A stretch of DNA of 58,309 nucleotides from Micractinium sp. NFX-FRZ (taxonomy: Eukaryota; Chlorophyta; Trebouxiophyceae; Chlorellales; Chlorellaceae): assembly GCA_029339195.1 (NCBI GenBank), contig JAPTJF010000400.1, positions 1 through 58,309 of the forward strand. The letters run 5' to 3'. Made by a program: the position numbers and the translations under genes. Under the pieces are notes generated by a model. It was given only the letters and a program-made list of their open reading frames with translations, had not been told where the DNA came from and did no database searches. Shown here one piece after another: positions 10,473 through 21,674 of this stretch (positions are counted from its first letter, which is position 1; the number at the start of each line of letters is the position of its first letter).

Positions 10473-11616
10473 ATGGCGCCATGTGTGGGCTGGCAGCACG
10501 CCGGCGAGCCAGCTCCTGGCCAGGAGGTGGCCCTGTGGAAGCCCCGAATGGACATGATGTCCACCAGCGCCGTCACTTTCGTGCCGCACGAAATCGAGCC
10601 CTGGGTGCCACCGCCGCCCGCGCCCCAGCCGCCCCACGTCCCCTTTGCTTCCACCTCCAGCTACCGGGTAGGCGCCCAGGCAGGGGGAATGGGGTGCCAG
10701 GTGGCTGGTTCTTTTAGGGAGCAAGCCATGCTGTGATGGATGAGCATCATTTGAACAAGCGGCCGTGCAAACAGGCTGAGGCGGCAGAACCACAACATAA
10801 GGCTTGCCAGCCGCCGCACCACTTCAACCCGTGCCTCCTTGCCTCCCCGGTGTCCCTGCTTCCTCCCACTGCCCGCCCTGGTGCAGGAGGACTTCTGCCC
10901 TAAGCCCATCGAGCGCGTGGTCATCCCCCCGCCGCCCCCCCGCGTGGTGCTCCCCTTTTACGGTGCCTCGACCTCGCACACCGACTTTCCCGCCCACCCG
11001 CTTGCCCCCCGCCGCCCCAGCATCGGCGTCGCCACCGCCTGCGGCCGCCTGCACGTGGTGCTGCCCGGCGGCGGGCTGCCGCTGCCGGCCTGCGGGGCAG
11101 TTGACCTCACCACCACGCACGACGGGCAGCGGGAGATGCAGTTGCTGGTGGTGGAGGGAGACCACTCGGATGCTGCTCACAACCGGCTGCTGGCGGAGCT
11201 CACAGTGGGGGGCCTCCCACGGGGCGCACGGCGCGGAGACGTGCGGCTCCAGGTGGGCCCCCTGAGGGGTGTTGATGGCTGGGTTGGGAGCAGGGACCTG
11301 TGATGTCATGAATGAAGTAAAACGTGGGTGGGCGTTTCAGAACAATAGCCAAGCCCTGCGTCATGCCAGCCACCCCAGCCACCAGCGCCGGCCCACCTTC
11401 CGTGCTCTGTCACCTCTGCACATGTCAGCCTCCTGACCTCATTGCTCCCTCCCTCCGCCCCCGCCCGCCCCTATCGGTTCCCCACAGATTCGTTTCCGCC
11501 TGGATGAGTCGGGGTTGCTGGAGGTTGAGGCGGAGAACCCCGACTGCGTGCCGCAGCGCCGCGCCTGGCGCATTGACACAGCACGAGGAGGGGCGGCGGC
11601 AGCGGGCGCGTGCTGA
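10473..11616 (+). CDS. SAXO-like motif protein fused to a lone Hsp70 substrate-binding domain
   Basis: Exons 10473-10667, 10887-11252 and 11488-11616 join in phase 0 to 229 aa. Residues from about 110 to 216 align over the whole Hsp70 substrate-binding beta-domain: SIGVATACGRLHVVLP, TTTHDGQ, LLVVEGDH, NRLLAELTVGGLP and IRFRLDESGLLEVEAEN match SLGIETxGG, TTYxDNQ, VYEGER, NLLGxFxLxGIPP and VTFDIDxNGILxVxA. No ATPase domain and no helical lid are present. The N-terminal third carries three Ser/Thr-rich motifs (MSTSAVTFVPHEIEPW, FASTSSYREDFCPKPIER, FYGASTSHTDFPAHPL) separated by Pro-rich linkers. They resemble the repeats of SAXO/FAM154 axonemal microtubule proteins. The Hsp70 match is clear; the SAXO reading is my inference. 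The start is the first ATG in an open exon, and a further upstream exon is possible. Confidence 0.75.
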
Positions 11617-12052
11617 GTGGCAGCGCCTGCCTGCCTGAGAGGACTCCACATGCGGCACAATTTCGCTCTATTTCTTGATTCGTTGGAAAGTCGGTCCCAG
11701 TCGCTAGCTCTTCCGCCTGGCATGTGTCCCCGCTGCAACCGCTCCCAACCGAGCTTCCGCTGCTGCCGTGCCTTTGCCTCCATTGCCAGTTGCGCGGGGC
11801 TAGCTGGGCAGCAGGCGTGCTAATGCCCTCGATGTGAAACGCGCTGCAGTACCTGTGGCAACTTGAGTGATGGACTCATGAGCACCAAACTGGTGAGGCA
11901 CACACAGGCGTCCACCGTCTGCTGTGCTGTTATGCGCCGGGCGCGCCGCGGGATACCCGCCGCCAATTCATTTGCTGATTCAAACCAAACTGCTGCTCCA
12001 CGGACATGAAACCGACCATCTCTGTTCTGATGATGCTGCTTTGTTAGCCTTG
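11617..12052. other. Intergenic, nothing recognised
   Basis: These 436 bases lie between two plus-strand genes, with the 3' end of the Hsp70-SBD gene on the left and the promoter of the F-box gene on the right. I see no coding exon, repeat or clear motif. Confidence 0.4.
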
Positions 12053-13543
12053 ATGGCATTCTTCGAGCTGCCTCGGCTCGCTCTGCAGCTGGTGTTCACC
12101 GGTCTGGAGGCGGAGGACAGGTGCGACGCCGGCAAGCGCACCTGATCATTGAAAAAAATGAACATGGCTTCATTGGCCAGTTCCCACTTGGCAACTCCGT
12201 TCCCCGCTCATCGCTCCGACTGCTCCCCCTACCGCTTGAAGGCGGCGCCTGCCCCTGGTGTGCCGCGCCTGGCGCCAAGGATGCCGTGAGCATCCCGCAC
12301 TGAGCGAGCGCCTGACGGTGCGCCCCGCCGCCCTGGCAGCACTGCCCGCCGGCGGCGGCAGCTGGCGCTCGCACCTTGCCGCCCGTGGCCGCCACACAAC
12401 CGAGCTAACGCTTCAAGGCTCGGCCAGCGCCCTCAGCGATGAGCAGCAGGCGGAGCTGCTGACCCTCTTTTCGCACACGCGCTCCCTCACCCTTGACGGC
12501 TGCCTGGCCGGCGGCGTGCTGCGTGCTGCGCGCTCGCTGCCGGCGCTGCGCCGGCTGGAGCTGTGGGGTTATTGCAGTCGCTGGAATGGCCCCAACATCT
12601 ATCGCTTTGATGGCTCCGCCCCTAGCCTCGAGGTGCCAGCTCAGGGGTACGAGCTCACCTGGGATACTGTGCACCTGCCCACGGCATGGGTGACCCAGGA
12701 AAGCATGCACAGCACGCCGCTGTGCACGCTGTCCCGCCTGGCGTCCCGCCTCGACTCCCTCGCCCTGCTGGCGCCTCAACTGGACTTGGGTGCTGTGGGC
12801 GAGCACTTGTCAACGCTGACAGGCCTCACAGAGCTGAGGCTTGGGGGCGTGGTGGGCGAGGAGTGGGGCGATGACGACGACTGGCAGTGGAATGCGCTGG
12901 CATCGCTCACCAACCTGCGGCGGTTGACGCTGGAGGCGCAGGTCGGTGGCAAGGGGAGGCATTGCTGCTGCCAGAAGAGGTTGCTTGGCATGTGCGAGGA
13001 GGGATGGAACGCTGTGTGCGCTGTGCTGTGCTGTGCTGTGGTACATGGCCAAGCTTGTTGCAGCTGCCCGCTCAATGGCTGTGCGCGCTCGCCGACCTGC
13101 TGCTTCTGATCACCTCATGCCCCTGTTGCCGCACGCCTCCCGCTGCCCCCTTCCCATGCTCATGATTTCCCGGCCCCCCTGCCCATGCTGAAGCTTGAGG
13201 AGGGGTCTGACTGTCCAGAACGTGAGCTGCGCTGCTGTGCGGCCGCGGGCAGCGGCGATGGCCCCAGCGGCGACGGCCCCAGCGCTCCCTTCCCCCTTGC
13301 CTCCCTCTCCCACCTCACCTACCTCGCGCTTGTGGGCAGCAACCGGCCCAGCGCCGCGCTGGGACAGCCGCGCGCCTGGGATTTGACAGACTCCGAAGGC
13401 GATGGACAGCTGTCGTCACAGCTGGTTGTGCTGGGCGTATCGCAGCTGCCGGCCCTGCGTGAGCTGCGACTGGAGGGCCGCATGGAAGCGGTGCCGTGCG
13501 GTAAGCAGCCGGTGGCTGTGGGGCGTGCGGGCGCCCCGACAAA

Positions 13544-13576
<33 letters not shown>

Positions 13577-15375
13577 CCCGTGTGCTTGCGATGGTGCCTT
13601 GGCGTTCCTCTCCAGGCCCCTGGCAGAACACACGCACACACACTCCCGAGTCTGCAGCACTGCCCCAAGATCGAGGCTGGCTGGAAATCTGCATCCCGTA
13701 TTGCACAGGCCACCCTCCTGTGCATCTCTGACCCGGGAGTGACCCCCTGCCCCGCTCCCGCCTCCCCCAGACCTGTGGCGCTGCACCGGCCTCACCCGCC
13801 TGCTCCTCCGCAGCACCTTCAGCCCCACCGGTGAAGTGGAGGATGATGAGGGCGCGGCTGCACAGGGCGCGTCCCTGCCTCCGCTGCCCGTGACTGGCGC
13901 CCTGATGCCGGAGCTGTGTGAGCTCTGCCTGTGTGGCACCACAGTGCCGGCGGGGCTGCTGCCGGCCCTGGCAGGGCTTGCACAGCTCACCGCCTTGGCG
14001 CTTTGCAATGTGCATTGGGCATGGGACGATGATGGTGCTGGCCAGCTGTCAACCCTGAGCAGCCTGACAGGCCTGCGGGAGCTGGATCTGTCTGGCAGCG
14101 GGGTGAGTGGATGTGGGGTGTGCTTGTGGGTGGGTGTGATGCGAGAGTTGAGCGCGTGGGTGCCAGGGGGTGAGCTGGCGAGGCAAGCAATTGCAAGCTC
14201 ACTCTCGCACCTGCCTGCATGTCTGGCCGCCGCATCTGACGGCACACGTGTGCACCTGCCTGCCTGCCTGCCTGCCTGCCTGCCCCATGCCTGCCTGCCC
14301 TATGCCTGCCTGCCCCATGCCTGCCTGCCCCATGCCTACCTGCCCCATGCCTGCCTGCTCCATGCCTGCCCTATGCCTGCCTGCCCCATGCCTGCCTCAC
14401 TGCTCCACTGACTGGCTGGCTGGATGCCCATGGCAGGTCTCAAGGGCAGGGGTGAGAGCGCTGGCGCCCCTCACCGCGCTGCGCATGCTGCGCCTGGACG
14501 AGTGCCACCTGGGCGCGCTGCCGCGAGACGGCCCGTATGCTTCGCTGGAGGTAGGCCACGCTGTTCTGCTGCGGCTTGTGACTGCTTCTTTCTGCGCAAG
14601 CTGCACTACACTGCACCGCTGCCAAACTGGTGCTGCTGGGCTGCGCTGTGGCCATTGACTTACAGGCCAAGCTGGACAAGCCTGGCGTGCTGTGTGTGTG
14701 CAGCCGGCCATTCGCGAGAGCATTGGCATGGACTCTGCTTGCCCTTGCCCGACAGCAGGCTCCCTCTTGCACTGCACCCGTACTGCACAACAGTCCCCAC
14801 CCTGCTCTGTTTCCTTAACAACAATTGGTCACCCCGCGAGCAGGTGCTGACGCTGGCCCGGAACTCCTTGTGCGTGTGCCCAGCCGACTTCCTGACCACC
14901 GCCTGCCCCCGGCTGCACACGCTTGACTTGAGCGATAATGACCAGCTGCCCTTTTCCCGGGGCCTGCTACGCCTGGCCCAAAGGTGGGGTAACAAGTTCC
15001 TCCCTCTCTTGCTTTCGCACACAAGGGTCTGGTGTGTGCTGTGGCCACATGCAGCTGGCCCGCTGGCGAGGCGCCGGTGCGGTCTTTTAAGCGTGCACGG
15101 TGCTTGGGGGCGTGCTGCACCCCCCGGGCTGACAGTGGGCTATGCTATATTCGGTCGTGTGCGGCAGCTGTCACATGCTGTGGCTGCCGCCTACTTCTCC
15201 TGTTTTGTGTGCATGCATGTGCGTCTCAACCATGCACTCGCAGAATGAGGAGCCCGATGGAATTGCCGTGCTGGACGGCCTGCTGGATCTGTGGCATGCG
15301 GGGCAGCTGCGCCTGGGGCTGGGCTGCGGCTATGCCTATGACGCTGCCTGGCCCTGGCGCCGGCGCCACCTGTGA
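12053..15375 (+). CDS. F-box and leucine-rich-repeat protein
   Basis: Exon 12053-12120 gives an F-box start (LPRLALQLVFTGLEAEDR). It joins across a GTGCGA donor to 12242-12941, whose RRRLPLVCRAWRQGC completes the F-box, the Skp1-binding module of SCF ubiquitin ligases. Later exons 13194-13500, 13771-14102, 14437-14550, 14844-14983 and about 15244-15375 encode leucine-rich repeats such as LTALALCNVHW, LRELDLSGSG, LRMLRLDECHLGALP and LHTLDLSDNDQLP, the presumed substrate-recognition part. The acceptor at 13193 is the least certain early junction. The last junction does not keep frame with the obvious donor at 14983 (phase 2), while the final exon (NEEPDGIAVLDGLLDLW, stop 15373) needs phase 0, so a small exon is probably missing from my model. 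The gene resembles the F-box/LRR gene at 53781-56824. Confidence 0.78.
14256..14398. repeat. CCTGCCTGCCCCATG-type minisatellite in an intron
   Basis: Irregular tandem copies built from TGCC and CCATGCC/CTATGCC blocks fill part of the intron between exons 4 and 5 of the F-box gene. On the sense strand it is pyrimidine-rich and lies upstream of the acceptor at 14436. Confidence 0.85.
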
Positions 15376-15492
15376 ACGCTTGCAACCAGAGATTTGCCGT
15401 TTGTGGCGTGCTTGCTTGTTGCTGCCAAATATGATCGCCTGTCGCCGCTGTGCATCATGCCACCCTTATTCAATGCCTTATAAATCTACCCT

Positions 15493-15497
15493 TGTAA
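15493..15497 (+). terminator. TGTAA poly(A)-type signal after the F-box gene
   Basis: TGTAA, the usual chlorophyte polyadenylation signal, lies about 120 bases past the stop codon at 15373. Assigned from position and motif only. Confidence 0.5.
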
Positions 15498-15793
15498 GTA
15501 TAACTTGATACTAGAATCGCCAGGACAGGAATGGGATGCACCACGCCCCAGCCGCACCCTCCAATGAGACAGGCAGAGGTGAACAGCGGCGGTTGCCGCC
15601 GCTGGTTGAACAGTCTCTCCATGCGGTCTGGGCCTCTCCAACCCGTCTGTTTGCCCGTTACTCATCGGAATACGGACCACCCCGTCGTACGGGCTGACTT
15701 GACAACACCCTGACTTGCTTGGCACGGGTTGTCGTTTGGGAAGGTGGGCGTCCTCCCGGCCGGAGTCTTGCCGCGGCGCAATTCCAGCCTTCA
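15498..15793. promoter_or_regulatory. Upstream region of the GH16 gene
   Basis: Promoter and leader of the GH16 gene must lie here. An in-frame open stretch reaches back to about 15719, so the protein could start upstream of 15794. I prefer 15794 because a signal peptide begins there. No TATA box is visible. Confidence 0.4.
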
Positions 15794-18700
15794 ATGGATC
15801 TGCGGAAGAGTGGCAGGCGCCTGCCGCACGCTCTGCTCCTGTTCGTGCTCGTAGCAGGCCTGGTGCGGGCCCAGCAGGCCCGGCCTCCTCCGCCGCTCCG
15901 CCCGCCCCCTCCCTTGCCACGCCCACCCCCCTTGCGGCCGGCCCCACGGCCGCCGCCACCATGGTCCAGGCCCCCGCCGCCTCCAGGGCTGCCGCCGCCC
16001 CTCCGACCGCCGCCGCCCACACCTCCTCCCCCGCGGCCTCAGCAATCACCTAGGCCGCCTCCACCTGCGCCTCGGCCACCACCCACACCGCCGCCGCCTC
16101 GTCCACCGCCGCCAGCTCCCAAACCGCCAAACCCGCCGCCGCCAACTCCCAAGCCGCCAAACCCGCCGCCGCCGCCAACTCCCAAACCGCCAAACCCGCC
16201 ACCGCCTCGCCCACCGCCGCCAACTCCCAAACTGCCAAACCCGCCACCGCATCGCCCACCGCCGCCTACTCCCAAACCGCCAAACCCGCCACCGCATCGC
16301 CCACCGCCGCCAACTCCAAAACCGCCAAACCCGCCACCGCATCGCCCACCGCCGCCAACTCCCAAACCACCAAACCCGCCGCCCTCGAGGCCTCCTCCCT
16401 CGCCGACCCCATTAGCCCCCATCCCCAGTCCCCCAGGATGGGCGCTGATCTGGAACGACGAGTTTAACGGAGGGGGCCTGGATGCAACAAAGTGAGTTGG
16501 TAGGGCTGCGCAGCTCTCTCTGGCTTCACCGCTGCTGCTGCCTGCTGCTGCTGCTGCTGCCATGCTCTTCTGCAAATGCATGCCCTGCTTCCCAACCTGC
16601 TGCCCTGGGCTCTGCGTCCCTGGGTGCTGCAGATGGGCGCCCATGACGGGAAACGGAGGCAGCTATGGCACCGTTGGGTGGGGCAATAAGGAGCTGGTGC
16701 GAAGGCCGCGCCTGCTCTGCCCCCTGCCCCTGCTGCATGTGCCTGCCAGCAGGGCCAGCTGCCTTGCTCCAGGGCTGCATGTGGAGCTCAAGCCCTTTCA
16801 TAGCAACTGTTCTTTGCATACGCGCCCGCCTCTGCAGGAGACCTATGTGGCGGATGCAGTGACGGTGCAGGGCGGGCAGCTAGTCATACAAGTGAGTGAG
16901 CTGTCCCCGCTGCGCTGCGCTGTGCTGTGGTCACACAAGTGAGCTTTCCCCGCTGCGCTGCGCTGTGCTATGGTCTTACAATTGAGCCTTCCTCGCCACG
17001 CTGCGCTGTGCTCTGCTGCTGCACGCTGTGGTGCCTGCCCGCATGGTACCGCACCGGTGTGTGCCGCAGCGTGGGTTCACGCGCCGCCACGCACGTCGCG
17101 CTCCCCTTCTCGCGCCTGCAGGCTTCGCAAGCAGACCTCTCAAACACCACCACCATCACTTCCGGCAAGATCCGCACGTTTAACAAGTTCTCAATTGCAC
17201 CCAGCGCCACCTACCCCTGTGTGCGCATCGAGGCTTCCATCAAGGTCCCCACAGGCAAGGCAGGAGGCGGGCAGGGGAGAGGCAAGCGCACAGGCAGGCG
17301 GGCGGACAGTGGGGCGCTTCCTCATGTACAGCGGCACCCATCTGAGAGCCATGCTGCTGCTGCCTGCCTCAATAGCTGGCCATGGCCGGGCACAGCCCTC
17401 GGGCAGCCTGCCCGGCCGGCTCCCTCAAATCCACGCCTACGAGCGTATTCTATACATCTATCCATCTGCTGCCTGCCGCTGCCTGCGTCCGCCACATTCT
17501 CGTTCGCCCAACTATGCCTGCAGGGGACGCGCTGTGGCCCGCTTTTTGGCTGCTCCCAGACAACAGCTCGATATACTGCAGCGGCTGTGGCGTGTATGGA
17601 GGCTGGGCTGCGTCTGGGTGAGCTGCTCTGCTGGCAGGCAGGCCGACGGGGGAGGCCAGGACGGGCTTGCTTGCTTGCTTGTTTGGGCTTACAGCCTGCG
17701 CTGGTGTGTGCGGCGAAGCTGGGCATATGGTTTCTGCTGTGCAGCCTTCTCCGCCTGTGCACGGCATGCGCCTGGGCTGCCTTGCCGCTGGTATGGCTGG
17801 GATGCACGGTTGCAGGGTGCTTGCAGCGGCCAGCATGCAGCATGCGATGCAAGCCGCTCACGACTGTCACCGGCTGTGCGATTGCAGGGAGCTGGATATC
17901 ATGGAGGCGCGAAATGCAATGACAGAGGTGCGCATGACTATTATTATTAATTATTGTTACATGTGACGTACTGTAATGTAAATCAATTTAAGGCAGAGGT
18001 AAGTGGCTGTTCGTCTCCCTTGCTGCTGGCCAGACCATGCCGCCGCTCGAGCACGGCCACGCAGCGCTTGCTGGTGGCCCCCTGCCCTGCCTTGCGCAGG
18101 TCTTCACAACCGCCCACTTTGGAGGCCTGCCTCCTGCCAACAAGATGGCGGGGTATGTGAAGACACTGCCCACCGGGAGCTCGCTGTCTCAAGGCTTCAA
18201 CACGTTTGCTGTGGAGTGGGAGGCCAAGCAGGTAGGTGCCCCAAGGCCTTGCGCCGCACTTCCGGGCTGCTCTTCAGTGGCCAGCCCGCCGCCCTTGGGC
18301 CTTGCTGGTGACGGCGCGCCGCTGCTGCGGCGGTATGTGTCGCAAGTTTCGCAGCAAGCCCAAACAAGCAAGAAAGCAAGCTGCAGCGGGCGCAGCGCAG
18401 GCCCCCCAAGCAGCTGCCGAGACAGTCTTCCACTGAAAGTGCCGCGCTCACCACTGCTCTGGCTTCCACCTGCCCTGCGCTGCCCTGCCCCCACAGATCC
18501 GCTGGTACCTCAACTCCACCCTGCTGTTCACCACCTACAGCGGCAACGGCACCACCGCCGGCTGGTACGCAAACAGCGCCACCGCTGTCGCCGCGGGGCC
18601 CGATGCGCCCTTTGACCAGCCCTTCCACATAATACTCAACCTGGCAGTCGGCAGGTGGGCAGAATGCACAGGGGCAGCATCCAGATCTGGGCAGGGCTGT

Positions 18701-21674
18701 GCCTCGATTGATGTGAGCCGGCAGTACTCCCCTGCCTGCGGTATCCCCCTGCCTGCCCACCCACGCCCTGCCCGCTTGCCCGCTCGCCTGCCTGTCTGCC
18801 CATCCCCCGGCCCGCCACCCGCAGCTGAGCTTGCGCAACTTTTGGCCGCCTATTGAGCCCGCCTTGCCTGCCTTCCGCCACCTCTGCAGCACGGCCACCG
18901 AGTTCACTGCCTACAAGGCCGTGGGCAACACGCTGGCCTCGCCCAAGCAAATGCTGGTGGACTATGTGCGGGTGTACGGCAGGCCCCCCGCCCCGCCGCC
19001 ACCGCCAGCGCCGCCGCCTGCGCCGCGCCCGCCGCCAAAGCCTCCCACCCCTCCCGGACTCGCTCGCTCGGACCTGCTTTGGAGCGACGAGTTTGACGGG
19101 AGCAGCCTGGACACGGCAAAGTGAGGCCCAGACTCTGGGCACCCGCTCTGCACGGGACGTGCTTGAGAGGCAGCATTTGCTGTGCACTTGAGGCAGCACC
19201 TCGGAGGCAGCACTTGTGTGCACACATGTGCCGCGCCGTTTTGGCAGCCACACCTGCCCCAATGGTGCGTGCAGGTGGGCGTATGTCACGGGCGATGGCA
19301 GCGAGTTTGGCATCCCTGGTTGGGGCAACAGCCGGCTGGTGAGCTGAAGAGGGATCGGAGAGGTGGGGAGAGAAGGCAGTTGCAGCTTGCTTTTTGGGGA
19401 TTACAGTCTGAATGCCGCAAACACAAGTCCGATGCGGTTAACCGATGCGGACCCCTGGAACAGCGGGGGGGCTGCCGGGATTGCAAGCAGGGGATGCAAA
19501 GAGAGCAGACAAGGACTGCCTCAGAGACAAGCTAAATGCTTATGTTGCTGCCTGTGCCATCCACTCAACCCCCGCCTGCCTGCCTGGCTGTCCACATGTC
19601 CCCCGCACCCGCATGCTTGCCTGCCCGCCCGCGTGCCACAGGAGACCTGCACGACTGAGGCTGTGTCTGTGCGGAATGGCAGTTTGGTCATCGAGGTGGG
19701 TGTGACGTGACACCTGCTTGAGCTGTGCTGCTCTGCGCCGCCCGCTATGCTGCGCTATGCTACACCTGGCATGGAGAAGAGCGGGTTGAAATTTCGGATC
19801 AGGCGCGCCCCTCCTCACGCCCCGTCCTAAAAGGAGAAGAAGAAGAATGCAGCCCGAGGGCGTGGGGTTGAGGAAGCCAAGCCCCGCCCTCGCCCCACCT
19901 GCAGGCGGCGCAAGCGGACCCTACCAGCCTCCTCACCGTCACTTCCGGCAAGATCCGCACGTTCAACAAGTTCTCGATTGCACCCAACGCCACCTACCCC
20001 TGTGTGCGCATCGAGGCTTCCATCAAGGTCCCCACAGGCAAGGCAGCGGGCGGGCAGGGGAGAGGCCGGAAAGCGGGCAGTTGGGCAGGCAGACAGCTTG
20101 ATGGCGATGGCGAGGCGGGAAGGCAGGCGGGCGCAGCCTTCACATGTGCAGTTGCATGAGTTTGTAGCAAAGGCCACGCTTTGCCCGCCCCCCTTGTGCT
20201 TGGCCGCAGGCAACGCACTCTGGCCGCTCTTCTGGATGCTTCCTGAAGCCAGCCCCGACTTTTGCAGCGGCTGCGGCGTCTATGGCGGCTGGCCCTTGTC
20301 GGGGTGAGGAGCCGCAGCCTCTGCCAACATCCGAGGGCAGCAAGGGCGGCTGCCTGTACCAAGCAAGGGGGGCTGCCTGTAACGCTGCTGCTGGCATGGC
20401 CCCAAGCAACCAAGCAACACCAAGTGCAATGTCTTTTCTGCAGGGCTTTCCAAATCATGGCGAGCCGCAACTCAATGATTTCGGTGAGTGGCCTGCCTGC
20501 GAAGCCCCATGGCATGTATGTTAAAACCATACAAACGAGGTGTATTCAGGCCCCCTGCTGCTCACCCTTGGCCTGGCCTGGCTCCTGCTGCGTGCACCCG
20601 TGCGCTGCCTGCAGCCACAGCCTCCACCCTGCTGCCGCCCCTGCCCCCTTCTCTGCCTTGCAGCTGGAGTATGGCGTGCACTATGGCAGCAGCAGGTGGG
20701 TCAGAATAAGTTTGGGAGGGGCGGGGAGGGGCACAGGTGGGATGGCTGGGTGGGTAGTGCCGACGCTGCAGCTTGCCCCTCCACGTATCTGCCGCACGCA
20801 GTGCACGGCACCCGCCTCTCGCAAACCCTCCCACCCCTGCAGCCAGGCAGTCTACAAGGGGGGCTACACGGGGCTGCCCACCGGCACCTCCCTGTCCCAG
20901 GCCTTCAGTCTGTTTGCTGTGGAGTGGGAAGCAAAGCAGGTGCATCCTTTCCCCAATCATTTTCCTGGCTGCCTTCCTGCCGCAAGGGCTGCTTGGCTTG
21001 CCGCCTGCCCGCCCGCCTCCCAATGTCCGATGCCACCACCGCTCAGCTTCCCACCTGCCCTGCCCCCACAGATCCGCTGGTACCTCAACTCCACCCTGCT
21101 GTTCACCGCCTACAGCGGCAACGGCACCACCGCCGGCTGGTACACCAATAGCGCCACCGCTGCCGCCCCGGGCCCCGATGCGCCCTTTGACCAGCCCTTC
21201 CACTTGCTCCTCAACCTCGGAGTGGGCAGGTGGGTGGGCAAGGGTCAGGCATGCAATCATGAGTGGATGCTGCGGGGGACGTCTGATGACTGCGGTTCCA
21301 GGTGGCAGCAGCTTCAAGCCAGCTGCCATTGAGCAGTGCAAGTTGCACTGCTCAATGGCAGCTGGCTTGCCCCCGTGCCTGCTTGCCCCCGTGCCCGCGT
21401 GGGACGCATGCCTCTGGAAACGCCACAACTTGATGGACTGCTGCGCCGAGCTGGCGCTTGGATGTGGTAATCCTTTCTTTGAACACATTACTGTAAGCCC
21501 AAACAAGGAAAAGCAAGCCCCTGCCGCCCACCCCCCGACCTGGCCTGCGCTCTGGTTGCCCCCCGCAGCACCTCCACCGCATTCACCAACAAGGTGGCTC
21601 TGGGGAACACGCTGGCCTCGCACAAGCAAATGCTGGTGGACTACGTGCGGGTGTACGGCAGGGCGCCGGCCTGA
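15794..21674 (+). CDS. Secreted proline-rich protein with tandem GH16 domains, the second catalytically dead
   Basis: Eighteen exons join to 793 aa: 15794-16491, 16633-16696, 16838-16891, 17122-17254, 17524-17617, 17888-17927, 18100-18231, 18497-18654, 18890-19120, 19275-19338, 19642-19695, 19905-20037, 20210-20303, 20444-20483, 20664-20695, 20843-20939, 21072-21229 and 21569-21674. Residues 1-28 are a signal peptide (LLLFVLVAGLVRAQQ), followed by about 190 residues of PPTPKPPNPP-type repeats like algal cell-wall glycoproteins. Domain 1 is a glycoside hydrolase 16 (laminarinase-like) with LIWNDEFNG, IRIEASIKVP-type strands, ALWPAFWLLP and the catalytic GELDIME (Glu349, Asp351, Glu354). After a short Pro-rich linker domain 2 repeats the fold (LLWSDEFDG, ALWPLFWMLP), but its catalytic exon reads GAFQIMA, losing all three acidic residues. 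Intron positions and phases agree between the domains, including a GC-AG intron after VPTG, so domain 2 arose by duplication. It probably acts on or binds beta-1,3-glucans in the wall. Confidence 0.9.
16883..17017 (+). repeat. Triplicated exon 3/donor boundary in GH16 intron 3
   Basis: The end of exon 3 with its donor and the first bases of the intron (GTCATACAA|GTGAG, then CCGCTGCGCTGCGCTGTG) is repeated from 16930 (GTCACACAA|GTGAG) and from 16973 (GTCTTACAA|TTGAG). Units are about 43-47 bases. The second copy keeps a usable GT donor; the third has lost it. Confidence 0.88.
21315..21369. repeat. 27-bp perfect palindrome with a one-base centre
   Basis: The arms at 21315-21341 and 21343-21369 are exact reverse complements around a single G at 21342. 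It lies in the last intron of the GH16 gene, about 85 bases past the donor of exon 17, and would form a strong hairpin in RNA or a cruciform in DNA. No gene or mobile element is attached. Confidence 0.95.

Noticed and set aside
17928..18010. Second donor (GGCAGAG|GTAAGT) extending GH16 exon 6
   Set aside because: Reading through meets a TGA stop within about 40 bases in an AT-rich stretch. The first donor keeps frame into the next exon.
19121..19123. TGA directly after the domain 1 linker that would end the first GH16 gene
   Set aside because: It overlaps a GTGAGG donor in the same phase as the domain 1 equivalent (AAA|GTGAGT), and the next exon continues the GH16 fold in frame.
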